DNA from: Dolomedes plantarius
Lineage: Eukaryota > Arthropoda > Arachnida > Araneae > Dolomedidae
Assembly: GCA_907164885.2 (NCBI GenBank)
Contig: OU015500.1
Location: forward strand, 49,693,533 to 49,757,532
Direction: 5' to 3'
Length of the DNA: 64,000 nt
Shown: piece after piece, positions 15,154 to 28,031 of the stretch
How positions within the stretch are numbered: the first letter of the stretch is position 1
How the letters are laid out: each line of letters opens with the position of its first letter
The notes under the pieces: generated by a model
Seen by the model: only the letters and a program-made list of their open reading frames with translations
Database searches by the model: none
Told to the model about the DNA's origin: nothing
Translations under genes and position numbers: made by a program

Positions 15154-15909
15154 GGGGACTCACTACCCTTAAGTCTTTAAAACATTCGATTTTTTTAAAA
15201 AAATATGTTAAAGCCTGATCATTTCTGAACAAAATAAAGCAAACCGTATGAAAATATTCAGTTTAGTTCCGGAGATATTTATATTCTAAGTATTTAATTA
15301 CTGATCAAGTTTATGGTAAGAAAAATTTTAAACTCATTTTTCTCAAAATGTAATTTTGCATCATTCCGCAACTGATATCTTAAAAACTATGAAACATAAT
15401 TCTATGAAATTTTTATCACTGCATAATCATTATTGCGTGTTATTTTATTGCGTCTGAACTAGAATTATTGCAATCACTGCACATTTTGTTATTTTTTCAG
15501 GAGTAAATTAATACAAAAATTTAAGGGAATTTTATGCATATTTTGAGCAGTTTTAAAAAATTGAAAAAATATTTTAATTTTGAATGTTTTATGTTCAATT
15601 GTATTTTGAATTATTTCTTTTGAATATAAAACAGGAATTATTCATTTAAGTGTAAAATTAATTTCCTACTTCTGCGCGCAAGCCAGTATACAATAAAATT
15701 ACTTAAGAAAGAAGGTATATCTAAAACCATTTTTTAAAAAAATTATTTAAAATTATTTTGAGAGTTGAAAATTTGTTTATTAAAATAAATATACCAATTT
15801 ATCATATACATAAAATTTGGAAAAATTAGGAGTAAATTGAAATAGTTACAAAGAATCAAAAAGTAGGAAAATATGCCTTATTTCCTCGACTTAAGGGTCA
15901 GGAGTCCCC
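15154..15909. mobile_element. TTAA-flanked MITE, family A copy 2
   Basis: TTAA at 15150-15153 and 15910-15913; ends GGGGACTCACTACCCTTAA and CTTAAGGGTCAGGAGTCCCC. 756 bp, collinear with 3208-3958 with scattered small indels. Confidence 0.85.
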
Positions 15910-16179
15910 TTAAAATAAAATCTCTCGTGAACAAAGTCCTTTTTTAACAGTTTCACTTATTTGATATTAGACTCATTTTATTGAAGAAAGTTATTGTTTC
16001 TTACCAGGGAAATAGATCTATTAACATATATTTTTTCTCATTGTTATTACATATTCAACACCGCATATAACTTATGTTCTATCCTACATTAATCCTGCTC
16101 ACAAACCAGTTTCTGTGATTTTTCACAATAATGAATTTAACGGAAAGAAGCGACATACATAAAATCAGTTCCTTTTTGA

Positions 16180-16771
16180 CCCTTCAGTAAGCGCGCCCGT
16201 GTACAGAATGCAACATTTTCGTAATTTTGAATGGTTTGTTTTTACATGTAAGGTTTGAATATTCTAAGCAGTTTCTATTTATAGCTACACCCTTTCTAAT
16301 TTAGGTCTCATTTTCTGACCCTTGTATTCCTTTCCGTTCATTGTTAGTCGTGATTTAACCGTGGTAAACCAGCGATTATACTGGATTAGAATACGACAAA
16401 AGCAGGAGTTGATGTAGTCGATCCAATGTGCAGCTATTACACGGTATCCCGCATATCACGAAGGTGGACAACCTCACTGTTTTTTTTTAGGTTTTTGGAC
16501 ATAATAGGAATCCATTCGCAAGTTGCCCTTAGATCCAATAAACCGGACAGTTTTGAAATAAGGCGATTGTATCTGCATTCTTTGGCCTTTAACTATAAAT
16601 ATATCTCAATATTACCAGCATTTTGTATCTTGTCATAAAACGTAGAATTATTATTTTCAATCTGAGAAAAAAAGTTTATCACAAAAGGAATAATCAGGGT
16701 TGAAAGAGACGGTGCACTTTGTGCCACGCGCGCCTGCTGGTGATTCAAAAATTGGCGCGCCCGCTGAAGGG
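16180..16771 (+). mobile_element. Deleted piggyBac-like element, family B copy 1
   Basis: Ends CCCTTCAGTAAGCGCGCC and GGCGCGCCCGCTGAAGGG, followed by TTAA at 16772-16775; the left flank is TTGA, a degraded TTAA. An internal frame at about 16390-16545 carries a piggyBac transposase C-terminal block (see the separate entry). Confidence 0.82.
16390..16638 (+). pseudogene. piggyBac-like transposase remnant
   Basis: The frame reads NTTKAGVDVVDPMCSYYTVS, then R-SRRW and FRFLDIIGIHSQVAL. The order K-G/A-GVD-VD-MC-Y-V-R-RRW-LF matches the conserved piggyBac region just after the last catalytic Asp of the DDD core (usually TKGGVDxVDxMCxxYSV). The final catalytic Asp block is retained but the earlier two Asp motifs are gone. 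Present in both family B copies. Confidence 0.75.
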
Positions 16772-16775
16772 TTAA

Positions 16776-17555
16776 AAACGTTTAATATTTATGCTGCACA
16801 AGTGAACTTGATTTGGGGGTATTTAAATTTTCTTATTTTTGTTCGAACCTATAAAGAAAACTAGCCAAAAGCATAATAGAGGGTACGTGACATTAATAAA
16901 TGAAGAGAAAAATGCTAAACACATTTTTTTTATTTTATTATTATTTTTCATTTAAATCTGGCCAACAAAAAGCTTTGTACTGAAGATTAACTGTTACCTT
17001 GAATAACATATAATAGCAAGATTTTTTTTTGTTTCTTTTCCATCCCGGTTGAGAAAAAAAATAGAGAGGCGGATATTTTTCTCTCTTTATAGATCATCTC
17101 TTGCGTGACCAGTTTGACTTTTCAATACAGACTCGATTCTTTTGTCTTATTAATTTCTCGTTGTTTTATTCATCATTTCTTCATTGTATATTTACTCCTA
17201 CATCGCATGAAACGCCAGCCGTCTGAACACTTTGTTTCACTTATTCTTCCAATCTGAGTTTCAAAATACAGATTGGTATGCATATATTTATGAGTAAGGA
17301 GTGATTGTATCTTTGGAGTTCAATCACCGAAAAAACTTGCCCTTAGTCACTCAGATATGAGCACATTTTAGAACACACAAAGGAGCCATTCATAAGCCAA
17401 ATTGGTTATGTCCCTCTTTAGAAATTTTTTAAATTTTAGCGTCAAAGCATTTGATTGACTCCTAATTTTTTACATATATATATTTAAGTTGCTAAGCCGA
17501 CTGTTTAGGCAGTCCGTGAGAGAAAACTACTGCATCTATTTACTTCATTTTGGTC
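16776..17555. other. No gene; repeat segment 17385-17480
   Basis: 17385-17480 resembles 19350-19445 (shared TTAGTGTCAAAGCA/TTGATGGACTCCTAA-type words). Otherwise nothing found. Confidence 0.5.
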
Positions 17556-17559
17556 TTAA

Positions 17560-18311
17560 GGTGACTGCCTACGTTCGGAGCCAATTTTTTTAAAAAAATG
17601 TTTTTTTAAAGGATTTTTTGGTCTTTTATGGTAAAATAGCATTTTAAAAAAACTTGCCTGTAAATACCATACTTTTTTATAAATTGGTCAATTTGAAGTA
17701 ATTTTTAATGAAATTTAGCTAAAACGCCTATCACTCTGCACAAAATTCTAATGCTACTATTTTAATTTCCTTCTCACACATGATACATATAACAGTTATC
17801 TTCAAAATGACCCTCAATCTAAGAGAAATTTTAAAATGCAAAAATAATACAGACAATTTTATGTTCCAATATGAAAATTTTCCCCAATCCGTCATTCTTT
17901 TCCTTATAAAATCAGCCCCAAACAAAAAACTATTTATTATACATCAATTATTGTGCGTCATCTCATTAACAATAGCATCTAAAACATTTCCTGAAAATTT
18001 TATCAAATTATATGCATTATATTATATTACATTTATATTACATTATATTATATTTATGTGAGATATCATGATAACGGTAGAGATTTGTGCTAAAAAACAT
18101 AATTCTGAGAAAAACGCATTTAAAGTTGTGTGTCATTTCAATTTTGTATTAGACGATGTTTTTAAAAATAGCTATAATTCTGCTTCTAATTGATGTAGAA
18201 GGAAAATCAAAACGGTTTTGAAAAGAGAAAAGATTGAATTACACGATTCTTGTAAAAAATAAAATTGACCAAAATAGTCAAAAAATGGCTTTTTCGACGT
18301 AGGCAGTCACC
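17560..18311. mobile_element. TTAA-flanked MITE, family C
   Basis: TTAA at 17556-17559 and 18312-18315 flank perfect 15-bp ends GGTGACTGCCTACGT and ACGTAGGCAGTCACC. 752 bp. A 93-codon open frame inside has no recognisable domain. Confidence 0.82.
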
Positions 18312-18349
18312 TTAAACGAAAGATTGTAAGATTTGTCAAATTTGGTTTT

Positions 18350-18710
18350 TGAAACCGCAATTTCTATTAATGAGTGATAATTTACAATTAAAAATTTATT
18401 TCTGCACATGGTCAGTGGCATGTTTTAATCTGGCTCTAGAAACTCACTGTTTCTGCGTATGATCAGAGACATGTTTTAATAATAAACACGTTTATTCCGA
18501 GGAGTCCCTCCAGATCTCTCTCTGCCATTTTTATTTTTATGATAATTATGTTTGTGAAATATAAGATTAAACCTGATGGAATTTTTTTATTTCGCGATGT
18601 TTAATGAGCGATAATTTACAATTAAAAAATTGCTTTCTGCGCATGCTCAGTGGCATTTTCAAATCTGGTTTTAAACACTCACTAAGCTCGAGGTCGCTTA
18701 AACACATCTT
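18350..18710. repeat. Direct duplication, about 233-bp period
   Basis: GATAATTTACAATTAAAAA plus the following TGCTCAGTGGCAT/TGGTCAGTGGCAT context occurs at about 18373 and again at about 18608. Confidence 0.65.
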
Positions 18711-19470
18711 AGTTTCTGTGCATTATTATGATTTTCAACATTTGGCAATGATGTGTTGGGTATAATTTGTGTATTAGTGCCTTTATTTACTATCTAGCCG
18801 TCATGTTTTGACGAGTACCAACTAGTTCATAATAAATTTCTCAAATAATAAGGATTTACACCACTCAATGACAAATTTTTGTTGGCCATTTCCCTTTTTA
18901 AAATCTAGGACAATCACTCGAAAACAAACAGCTGTACAAATTGTTTATTCAACCTGTCCTGTTACAAGACTGTTTTATTTGGGCTATCCCAATCTGGAGT
19001 TTTTCATATATTGCTTTACAAATTTTTTACGATATTTTACTACAATGTTCTTTACATTTTCTAACGAATGACTCGTAAATTAAGGCCAAAGACCTAAAAT
19101 ATTGACTTCTTTCCATCCTTCCTAAAACCAACCCTTTTGTTACTCGGTATCCCCTTCCCACCCATACCCGAATAAAGCACAACGTTCAGCGTAAGAAAAT
19201 ATATATTTTTTTAATTTAAATTGTTATCATAAGGGATTCTTGATAATTCGTTCTCATGTATTTCATTTTCAGAACTGACTTGTGTTTTTACATTCATTAG
19301 ATGTTAAAATCGCTCTTACAATGGAATGATGTATGCACTACATGATAAATGAGGCATCACAAGCCAGATCGGTTAGGTCCACATTTTGAAACTTTTGAAA
19401 TGTTAGTGTCAAAGCACTTGATGGACTCCTAAATTTTTACATTCATAATAAATTTCCCAAATAATGATGA

Positions 19471-19752
19471 TGTTGGAATTAACCTTTATTTTCGGTCATA
19501 CCAATAACTTTAACTTTAAAATTCCTATTACTATGCAATAATAGCTGATTGGTTGAGACGTCAGCATGATGTCTGATTGTACTATATATGTATGGAAGTT
19601 ACCATGTAATTTTTTTTAGCTAGTTCGATGTATGTTAAACTGAAGTTGTGTTTATTATATTTTTAACGACGAGATGTCTTCATCATTAAAGCATTTATTT
19701 TACTCTGTGTTTATTTCATTGAGCCCCTTACAGTCAAACCAGGCTGACAACA
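19471..19752. mobile_element. Solo LTR (282 bp)
   Basis: Begins TGTTGGAATT and ends CTGACAACA (TGTTG...CAACA inverted ends), flanked by an identical 5-bp GATGA at 19466-19470 and 19753-19757. A related repeat near 18838-18870 runs through the same position without the insertion. No internal coding region remains. Confidence 0.8.
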
Positions 19753-19874
19753 GATGATTAACACCACTCAATGACAAACTATTTTGGCCACCGAATAATA
19801 AGTAACATTTTTCAGATGCCAATCAGGTTAAGTCTATACTCTAATGTAAACCTTTACAATAATGCAGATCAAAA

Positions 19875-20540
19875 GCAGAAGTAAATACTTAATGACAATG
19901 GTAAATCGTTTAGTGTATTTTCATCACAAAAAAGTAAAATAAATGAGTCAGTAACAGTCTAACTGCTGCGGAAGTAAGTACTTAATGACAACGGTAAATC
20001 GTTTAGTGTCTTTTCATCACAAAAAAGTAAAATAAACGAATCAGTTACAGTCTAACTGCTGCGGAAGTAAGTACTTAATGACAACGGTAAATCGTTTAGT
20101 GTCTTTCCATGACAAAAAAAGTAAAATAAATGAGTTAGTTACAGTCTAACTGCTGCAGAAGTAAGTACTTAATGACAACGGTAAATCGTTTAGTGTCTTT
20201 CCATGACAAAAAAAGTAAAATAAATGAGTTAGTTATAGTCTAACTGCTGCGGAAGTAAGTACTTAATGACAACGGTAAATCATTTAGTGTATTTCCATCA
20301 CAAAATGTAGAATAAATGAGTCAGTTTCAGTCTAACTGCTGCGGAAATAAGTACTTAATTACAACGGTAAATCGTTTAGTGACTTTTCATCACAAAAGAG
20401 TAAAATAAATGAGTCAGTTACAGTCTAACTGCTGCGGAAGTAAATACTAAATGACAACGGCAAATAGTTTAGTGTCTTTTCATCACAATAAAAGTAAAAT
20501 AAATGAGTCAGTTACAGTCTAACTGCTGCGGAAGTAAGTA
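19875..20540. repeat. Tandem repeat, about 93-bp unit, about 7 copies
   Basis: The word CAGTCTAACTGCTGCGGAAG recurs every 93-94 bp from about 19956 to 20535, with GTACTTAATGACAACGGTAA between. Units are highly similar, so expansion was recent or homogenised. Confidence 0.9.
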
Positions 20541-20544
20541 CGAA

Positions 20545-21335
20545 CATGCATATTTATTTTTATATTAAATTACTAATTAAACTACATCTAACGCATCAAA
20601 ATTTAATGCGAGCGTTGTTGTTGTTTATTGGCACAAAGTTTATCAAATCTTGGGGGCAATGTGGAGAGTGCCGCTTGTAACTCTTTTTCGAATATTTACC
20701 TGGTTCGATATTTGGTTTTCATTGCAGCCAGTGCCGAAAAGCCCGTTTCCTATAAATAAGACGTTACAAACGGTAGAAGCACTTGCATTGCTTTGCAATA
20801 CAAACATGCATACTCTCCACTAAGATTTATCCAAAATTGAATTATGATTTATTTTGAAACTTTTGTTTTAGTGAGCTATCGCATGGCAATTCTATCAGTT
20901 TTTCTTTTTCGATGGTTGTCAACTCAAATTCATCTATTTATAGATATTATGGTATGAACATTAATTTTTATTAAAAAGTTTTGGCGCCTCCCTTGGGAGT
21001 CGAGCCTTCCAGGTTGGAATCGGATTTAAGGTATATTTTCTATAATTCTGTATTATGCGCTTTCCTGCATTTCTAACTCCATGTTTCTTAGCCTGACTTC
21101 TCTTGTCAATAAAGTACATAAAAGGGCGAATTTGGGAGAAAATGAACTCCACAGATAGTATCACAGCTTTTACCAAACATACCGTGTAACCAAGTACTTC
21201 TATTTAAAAAAAATTACCGTATAATTACAGTAAATTTTTGAAGGAGAGCCAAATGTAAGTATTTACTTCCAAACGCATTAACCAGATTTGACAGTTAATA
21301 ATTTCCCATATTCCGCCCATGATGTGTAGTTTGCG
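20545..21335. other. No gene recognised
   Basis: Nothing identified. Confidence 0.45.
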
Positions 21336-21339
21336 TCAC

Positions 21340-21535
21340 GAACTTCTATGGAGAGGATTCGGTTTCGAATCCCGGGTATGGCATGGACATTATTGCTGTG
21401 CGATCATCTCCTGGGGAGCAATGTTGGCTCCCCTATATGGTTTCCAATAATAAACTAGTCAACGAAATCGCGGTGTAGCCCCTGAGGTCCCCAGGAGTGT
21501 CCCCATGGCAAAGTATCAGTCGCGTAGAAAAAAAA
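21340..21535 (+). mobile_element. tRNA-derived SINE fragment with A-rich tail
   Basis: GGTTTCGAATCCC is a B box; a conserved-looking body follows and ends in a run of A at about 21529-21539. The A-box half is degraded. Confidence 0.6.
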
Positions 21536-21539
21536 AAAT

Positions 21540-22555
21540 TTTAATAGTTGCCAGCTTTAACCAAACAGCTCTTCAAAATAATAATTTTGGCTCATACTCA
21601 AACAGATGAATTTTTTTCTGAGATTTCTAGGTGCTCCAGTGATGTTTATGCCAAAAAATTATTTTTTTAATTACTATCATAGTAATTTATAAACCATCCA
21701 TTTATGCCTATTTGAATATAAATTTTATAAAAATCCTAAATCTCAAATTATATATTTATTTATAATTACTTTTGATGTACTGTTTAAAGCCAATTTAAAA
21801 GAAACTTATTCTACCAAATATAAGATGACTTTACAAAGTGAATTATTCTTCGAATATACAAAAATCCTAATGTAGCTCATACGATGTCTTCATAACAGTT
21901 AATAACTTAATATAACTATGTACTATATATGGAATCTTATCACATATATTGAATAAGATAGTTTATATAATCATACAAACAAATATGGAAGTAGGATATT
22001 AAACAACAATTCATTGAAAAAACTTGCGCAATCATTTCTTGCTAAAATAAGGTTACAATTCGAATTCGAGTGGTTCTTTTTCAGGAATATAGAATGATCT
22101 GATAATTTTTCACCTAACTTTCAAGGATAGAAATGGTTTCAAATTTGCGAAAACCAGAAAGTTTCCATATATTTTTGTCATAATCCCATTTGTTCATTTA
22201 TTTGAAATAACACAAGAGATTTATTTTCAACGACAAGCAACTGATGATTCAGCGACTTTTTAAGATAATAATCAGAACCAAACAGATCTTGAAAATGTCG
22301 TAAAAAATAAATTCCATGAAGATTCCAGATTTTCGAGAGAAAATTAGTATCTCCCTTGACATTTTCCTGACTCTTACAGTCATTTCATTTATTTTTTCCT
22401 GAAGCGTTCGGGTTTTGATAAAGTTAACAGCAAACCTGCGGACAAATGTGCTCGATGAATGAGTCAAATTCTACATGGTTGCCTTTCGAAGGATTGACAT
22501 CTGAAATCTGGCAGATAAATTCACACCATTAACCATGCATATCATAAAAAAATGC
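21540..22555. other. No gene recognised
   Basis: AT-rich DNA with no supported feature. Confidence 0.45.
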
Positions 22556-22559
22556 TATA

Positions 22560-23715
22560 AAACTAAGGCATTTTTTGTAATAATTTTTTGTTTAGGGAAA
22601 TGTTATTTTTTATGCCATTTAGTCAGATAAATTATTTTATTTTTTAAAGACGCAAAAATAAGTTTTTGATTTTCCCATATATTTGCAAGACTTCTTTTCC
22701 ACTCACCACATTTATTCATTTGCATAACCCATTTAATCATGCAATTTTGTCAAAATAATTATTTCATTTTTTACAGACGCAAAAAGAAAAGTTTTTAATT
22801 TCCCCATATATTTGCAAGTCTTCTTTTCCACTCAACCCATTTATTCATGCAATTTAGTCGGATGAATTGAATTATTTCCTTTTTTATTCACGCAAAATAA
22901 AAAAGTTTTTGACTACTCCATATATTTGCAAGACTTCTTTTCCACTCACCCCAATAATTCATTTGCATACCACATTTATTCATGCAGTTTAGTCAGATAA
23001 ATTATTTCCTTTTTTACAGACGCAAAAAAAAAGTTTTTCATTTCCCCATATATTTGCGAGACTTCTTTTCCACTCACCCCATTTGATCCTTTGCATACCC
23101 ATTTATTAATGCAATTTAGTCAGAAGAATTACTTCATTTTTTACAGACGCAAAAAAGTTTTTCATTTCCCCATACATTTGCAAGACTTCTTTTCCACTCA
23201 CCCCATTTGTTCCTTTGCATACCTATTTATTGATGCAATTTAGTCAGAAGAATTATTTCATTTTTTACAGACGCATAAAAAAGTTTTTCATTTCCCCATA
23301 TATTTGTAAGACTTCTTTTCCACTCACCCCATTTGTTCCTTTGCATACCCCATTTATTCATGCAATTTAGCCGCATGAATTATTTCCTTATATACAGACG
23401 CAAAAAAAATTTTTGATTACCCCATAAATTTTCAAGACTTCTTTTCCACTCACCCCATTTGTTCATTTGCATATCCCATTTATTCATGCAAATTAGTCAC
23501 ATGAATTATTTCCTTTTATACAGACGCAAAAAAACGTTTTTCATTACCCCATATATTTTCAAGACTTCTTTTCCACTCACCCCATTTGTTGATTTGCATA
23601 CCCCATTTATTCATGCAATTTAGTCAGATGAATTATTTCCTTTTTTACAGAGGCCAGAAAAAAAGTTTTTTATTTCTCCATATATTTTCATGACTTCTTT
23701 ACCACTCACACGCAC
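22560..23715. repeat. Tandem repeat, about 126-bp unit, about 9 copies
   Basis: GACTTCTTTTCCACTCACCC recurs at about 22690, 22818, 22932, 23060, 23184, 23310, 23436, 23564 and 23691 (spacing 114-129). Each unit also has a TTTACAGACGCAAAAA block and a CATTTATTCATGCAATTTAG block. Confidence 0.92.
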
Positions 23716-25075
23716 CTCTTGGCCTACGCTAAACACATAGATAATAATTTAAATTAAAATCTTGCTTCCCATGATACGTCATTTCAGAGGCTTAGTTGTA
23801 CAATGGTGGCAAATAATAAGCTATCCTAAGGATGCACAAAGATGCTGAGTTATGTTTTCGTTCTCTGATGTAACAATGTTTACTCATGACACCCATAAAG
23901 TCGCCCACAAAGGCATGATGTCTTCATAACCACTGTAGGTATTCCAAATTATCCAGGTTTCGATCCAAAACAATGACCATCTCTGCAGCGCACGAAAATT
24001 AGTTGCTTTGTTTCGCAGATGGCGCCCTCTTTTCCTCTTTCCTTACAATGGCCATTGTGAAAAAGGGTCTCTTCGAGTGAGAAATAACATATCGGGCTCA
24101 TTTACACAGATGATGCAATTAGCAATCCGCAGTTTCATAAAAGGATGTTTATATCGTGATGCTCCTTTGGAGAAAAAACCAAAACAAAAAAGCTTCACGG
24201 TATTTTCTGCTAAAGGAGATGCTTTATTAAATGTTAATTTATGGCAACGTTTTAAAAAAAATTAGAAGAACAATGTACTAAAATAAAAGCGTTTCACTGC
24301 TGCCTAAAGGAAAAAAATATAAATTTCTTCCGTTGCAGCTAGTGTTAGAAGCCCTAAATTGCGATCATAAAGTTCTATTTTTTCCTTTGTGCGCATGTTT
24401 AATAATTTTTCTCCTCAACTACGTTGTTCTAAATAAAAAATCATTATACGTTTAAAAAATACTTGACGATTTTGATTTTTTTTAAAATTTGAAATTCAAA
24501 AGCTAAGGCATGTTTAGTTTTTGTTCAATCTGCTATATGAATAGGTCTATTTGAATATATTTTGTTCCCTTTTGTACATAGGAAAAGCATCCAAAATAAT
24601 TTATTTTTAGAATTTATAAGGATTTTTTTTCTTATTTTATAAAAAAAAATATCAGAGTCCATAGTACAATTTATTTCCGGATCGTTAATTTCTTTTGAAA
24701 CTATCTTTTCTAATTTGAGGAAAACTTTATGTCAGTTATCAATTCGAAACATTTAAACTGCCTAACATGCCCTATCTCATTCTTTGAAGCCTTCCAAAGT
24801 CAGTCACTACGCAGATATTTAAAATTTTCCAGTTTAATTGCATTAATATTGAAAATTATGATACACCTTTTGCTTTAAAAAAAAGAAAAGGGTTATCAAC
24901 GTAAATTTTGCAGTTTCGTTTGCTGTCAAATTTTTTATTCTGTGTTTTGATATTCTTGAGAAGTATTCAAATGCTGAGAGCGAAAAAACGCTTTTCAACC
25001 CTATTAATCTCTTGCCCTTTCGCCCTCTCTCTATTTGTGCGAGTATGTATGTATATATATATATATATGTATATA
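23716..25075. other. No gene recognised
   Basis: An 85-codon frame at 24008-24265 has no family match by eye. Confidence 0.45.
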
Positions 25076-25077
25076 CA

Positions 25078-25290
25078 CAGTGGAATCTCGATCGATCGTA
25101 CCCCGAACGATCGTTTTCCCGTATGTATCGTTTATTTCACCCAGTCCCGAATAAATTCCATAGAAAACAAGCAAAAAAGACCGGATGGATCGTTCCTCGG
25201 TCCATCGTCTCTCCGCAATATTCGTTCAGAATATCGCAGCTTTACATTAATTTATCGGATTGATCGTTTTTTCATAATAACTGAACCTGA
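25078..25290. mobile_element. Pogo-like MITE, partial
   Basis: Left end CAGTGGAATCTCGATCGATC matches the left end of the complete element at 33586-33758; internal repeats of ATCGTTTTCCC-like blocks are shared. The right end is not clear. Confidence 0.5.
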
Positions 25291-25294
25291 AATA

Positions 25295-26060
25295 TAAATG
25301 TCTGGATTTCTCTAGAATGACGCTCTAATTAAACAATGAGCAGAACATTTGAGATGCAAGGTCTCGTATTTTTGTTTTCTCTTGTTTAGCCTGGTTTCGC
25401 TTTATTGTACCACTCCCATTATTTGATCGTCGTTGGTGTTCCTTAATTCTGTAACTCCTGGAGTATCCCTATTTTCGACAACTCATTCCAAATTCACCGA
25501 CTATTCAACATTTCTGTTCTTATCAGCAATGGCTCACAGTCAGCTGTTTTGTTGGCCTTGGGATGGAGGCGCCCTGGTGTTTGGTCTAGTGTGTGAGAAG
25601 TTTGTGATTACTGCAGTTCTACACTGACCAATGAGTGTTTCAACCGAAAGCAGAACTTCCTGGTGGTCTTATGTCGGACCCCATCCGGTGCAATGGAATG
25701 GTTCTAATTACAAACGAGTCACGGCTGCCGCTTCTTTATACTCTCACACAGTAACCGATACCGAAAAGAATGCAATTTGCAACACAAAGAAAATATTGTT
25801 TACTTGTGGAGAGAAAACCGCCAAAAAACAAACGACGATTAAGTACTTTTATTTGAATCAAAATTCCTGTGTATCTACGTGTATTTCTTTCTCTTTTTTT
25901 TAATTAATTTATTATTATTTTGGATTTCAGTACAACTTTGTAAATTTATCTTCAGTTACACTACGGATATGTATGCATTTATGTATGTGAGTAAATATAT
26001 TTTAGGGATATCAAACTTTAAGGTATGTTAATACTTTTTTGTATGTTCCCGCATCTATCG
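25295..26060. other. No gene recognised
   Basis: Short open frames at 25433-25903 show no recognisable product. Confidence 0.4.
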
Positions 26061-26062
26061 TT

Positions 26063-26088
26063 TATATATATATCGTTTATATATATCG

Positions 26089-26175
<87 letters not shown>
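26063..26175. repeat. (TA)n microsatellite
   Basis: About 80 bp pure TA preceded by TATCGTTTATA repeats. Confidence 0.95.
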
Positions 26176-26177
<2 letters not shown>

Positions 26178-26714
26178 CGAACGTAAATTCTCGCACTCCC
26201 TCCAAACTCGCTCCCACCAATACTTACTCTTAAAATATGCAGTCAGTACAATCGTAGGCCTGTGGAATTAACGACAATTAGTTACATCTAAATCCTTTAT
26301 TCAATAACTATTAATAAACCCGATTCAATCCAACCATTTTTGATCTCTCATCTCGTGAAGCGCACTACCTCTCGATTTGGATCCCACGGACGCTCTGATA
26401 AATCTTTTGTTAAAAATCAAGCGGCAAAACTACGCGCATGCCCTGAAAACTTCTAGAACTCACCCCACGTCTAGTATTATGTAACAGCTTTCACTCCTCG
26501 AACGCCGATGCTTGCTTCTAAAAATACACTCGATGCCTGACCACAACGCGTGTCAAGGCCTCATCTCAAAAAGGGATTATCTTTCCTAATTCACGCGAAA
26601 CATTTCAATTAAGCTCTGTGAAAATGATGGCGCTCGGTGCCAAATATTAAATTATCCTTAAGCCCCCTGTAAATTTTACGCGATCGCCCTCCATATTTTA
26701 GCCTTACGTTTTTC

Positions 26715-26782
<68 letters not shown>

Positions 26783-27533
26783 GATAGATAGATAGATAGA
26801 TAGATATAATGTAACGAAGTAACTATTAGTAGATTTTTAATCGCTAAGTTCATGATGTAAAGGTTCTATAGAATGATCCTCGTTAATTAATGCATCAAGA
26901 GACTAAAGATTTCATATTCGTTATTCGTTCCATGTTCGTTAAATTATTAGAAATCAAACTAATAGAAACAACTAATTGAATATCAATTAAGGGTATACGA
27001 GAAGCAAAATTCTCAACAAAAATCACATTTTGTGTTATTGGCTTAAAATATGCTATAAAGCTTTTAGAATTCAATGACATAAACCTGGAAGGATTACATT
27101 ACCACCTTCAACTTTTTCATGCTGCGTTGCTTCTCTGTACCCTGCTGTGCCTATGTACTTTAGGTCCAAACTAAATAAGAGTTTGGCTAGGGCTTCGTCT
27201 ATAGAGAAAGAAGGTAACTGTGTGTAAGACTAAAAATGCATGCATTAACAGTCCTTTTTTTTTTCTGGGAGAGTCGGACGACTATAAAATAAAATTTTAG
27301 CTATGGCTTCATCTCCAGACGAGTCTGCAGCGAATATTAATATAAATTCAGCAAGTTCTGTTATTTTTTATTTTATATTCTTCGTATATTATCCGGTGTA
27401 AAACAAGATTAAAATCGAAATTTTCGAACGAATTAAAACGAATAAATTGTGTTAATTGAAAGTGATTGAACTCTTCTTAATTTTAATTCCCTTGCTCCAT
27501 TTCATAGACTTTTTTTTTTCTTTTATTTTGCAG
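26176..27533 (+). other. Upstream intron of the PDZ gene (part)
   Basis: Non-coding. Contains a (TA)n-(CA)n-(TA)n-(GATA)n tract at 26718-26807. The sequence ends in TTTTTTTCTTTTATTTTGCAG, a strong polypyrimidine tract and 3' splice site. No coding exon seen here. Confidence 0.55.
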
Positions 27534-28031
27534 GTGGACGTGTGGGACGATCCCCGAAGCCTCACTACGTTCCGAACATTCCATCAATCGAACGGCAACG
27601 GCAATGGAAACGTGTCCGAAACCTCATTTCTCTCCCAGGCTGAGGCGAACAACGGCGTCCAGCAAAATGGCGGCAACGAGTCCGACCACGGCCGGAACGG
27701 CAGTCCGAACTTGCACACGCTCTCGAGCGAAAACGTGCTGCGGAATAAGCTCGGAAACTCCAAACTGAAAGGGAAAATATTCAATCAGGTGAAGCCCGTG
27801 ACGCCTCCTCAAACGTTCAAGGTACTCTCGAAGTTCGACAAAATTCCGTCAGTAGTTAATTCGAAATCGTCGACTAACGGATCGAAGAGTACCTTTACTC
27901 CATTCAATGCTGTTCTGGCTAACAACAGCGTGACAAATCAAAACTCCGATGACAGCACACGAGCGGATAGTTCGAAATCAGGAAACCGCGCACTCGTCAC
28001 AGAAAACGGAAATGGTGACGCCCATTCTACG
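27534..28031 (+). CDS. Internal exon of a PDZ-domain protein (low-complexity linker)
   Basis: A 498-bp exon bounded by ...TTTTATTTTGCAG upstream and ACG|GTAAGT downstream, open throughout and phase 0 at both ends, giving 166 residues from VDVWDDPRSLTTF to GDAHST. The product is Asn/Ser/Gly-rich with a GNGNGN run and no globular domain I recognise, as expected for a flexible linker before a PDZ domain. Base composition is clearly more GC-rich than the surrounding DNA, typical of a real exon here. The next in-frame exon I can find is 33.1 kb downstream (61145). An in-frame ATG at 27456 lies in the intron and is not a start. Gene identity is not resolved. Confidence 0.8.

Noticed and set aside
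17780..18061. Overlapping open frames on both strands as a transposase of the TTAA family C element
   Set aside because: No piggyBac motif in either; long AT-rich frames on both strands are expected by chance.
19875..23715. CRISPR-like array
   Set aside because: The repeats are contiguous 93- and 126-bp units without unique spacers, in eukaryotic DNA. They are satellites.
27456..27533. ATG at 27456 as the start of a secreted protein (hydrophobic leader MKVIELFLILIPLLHFIDFF)
   Set aside because: The leader is translation of a polypyrimidine tract ending in a strong 3' splice site (TTTTATTTTGCAG). Composition changes to coding-like exactly at the AG, so this is intron.
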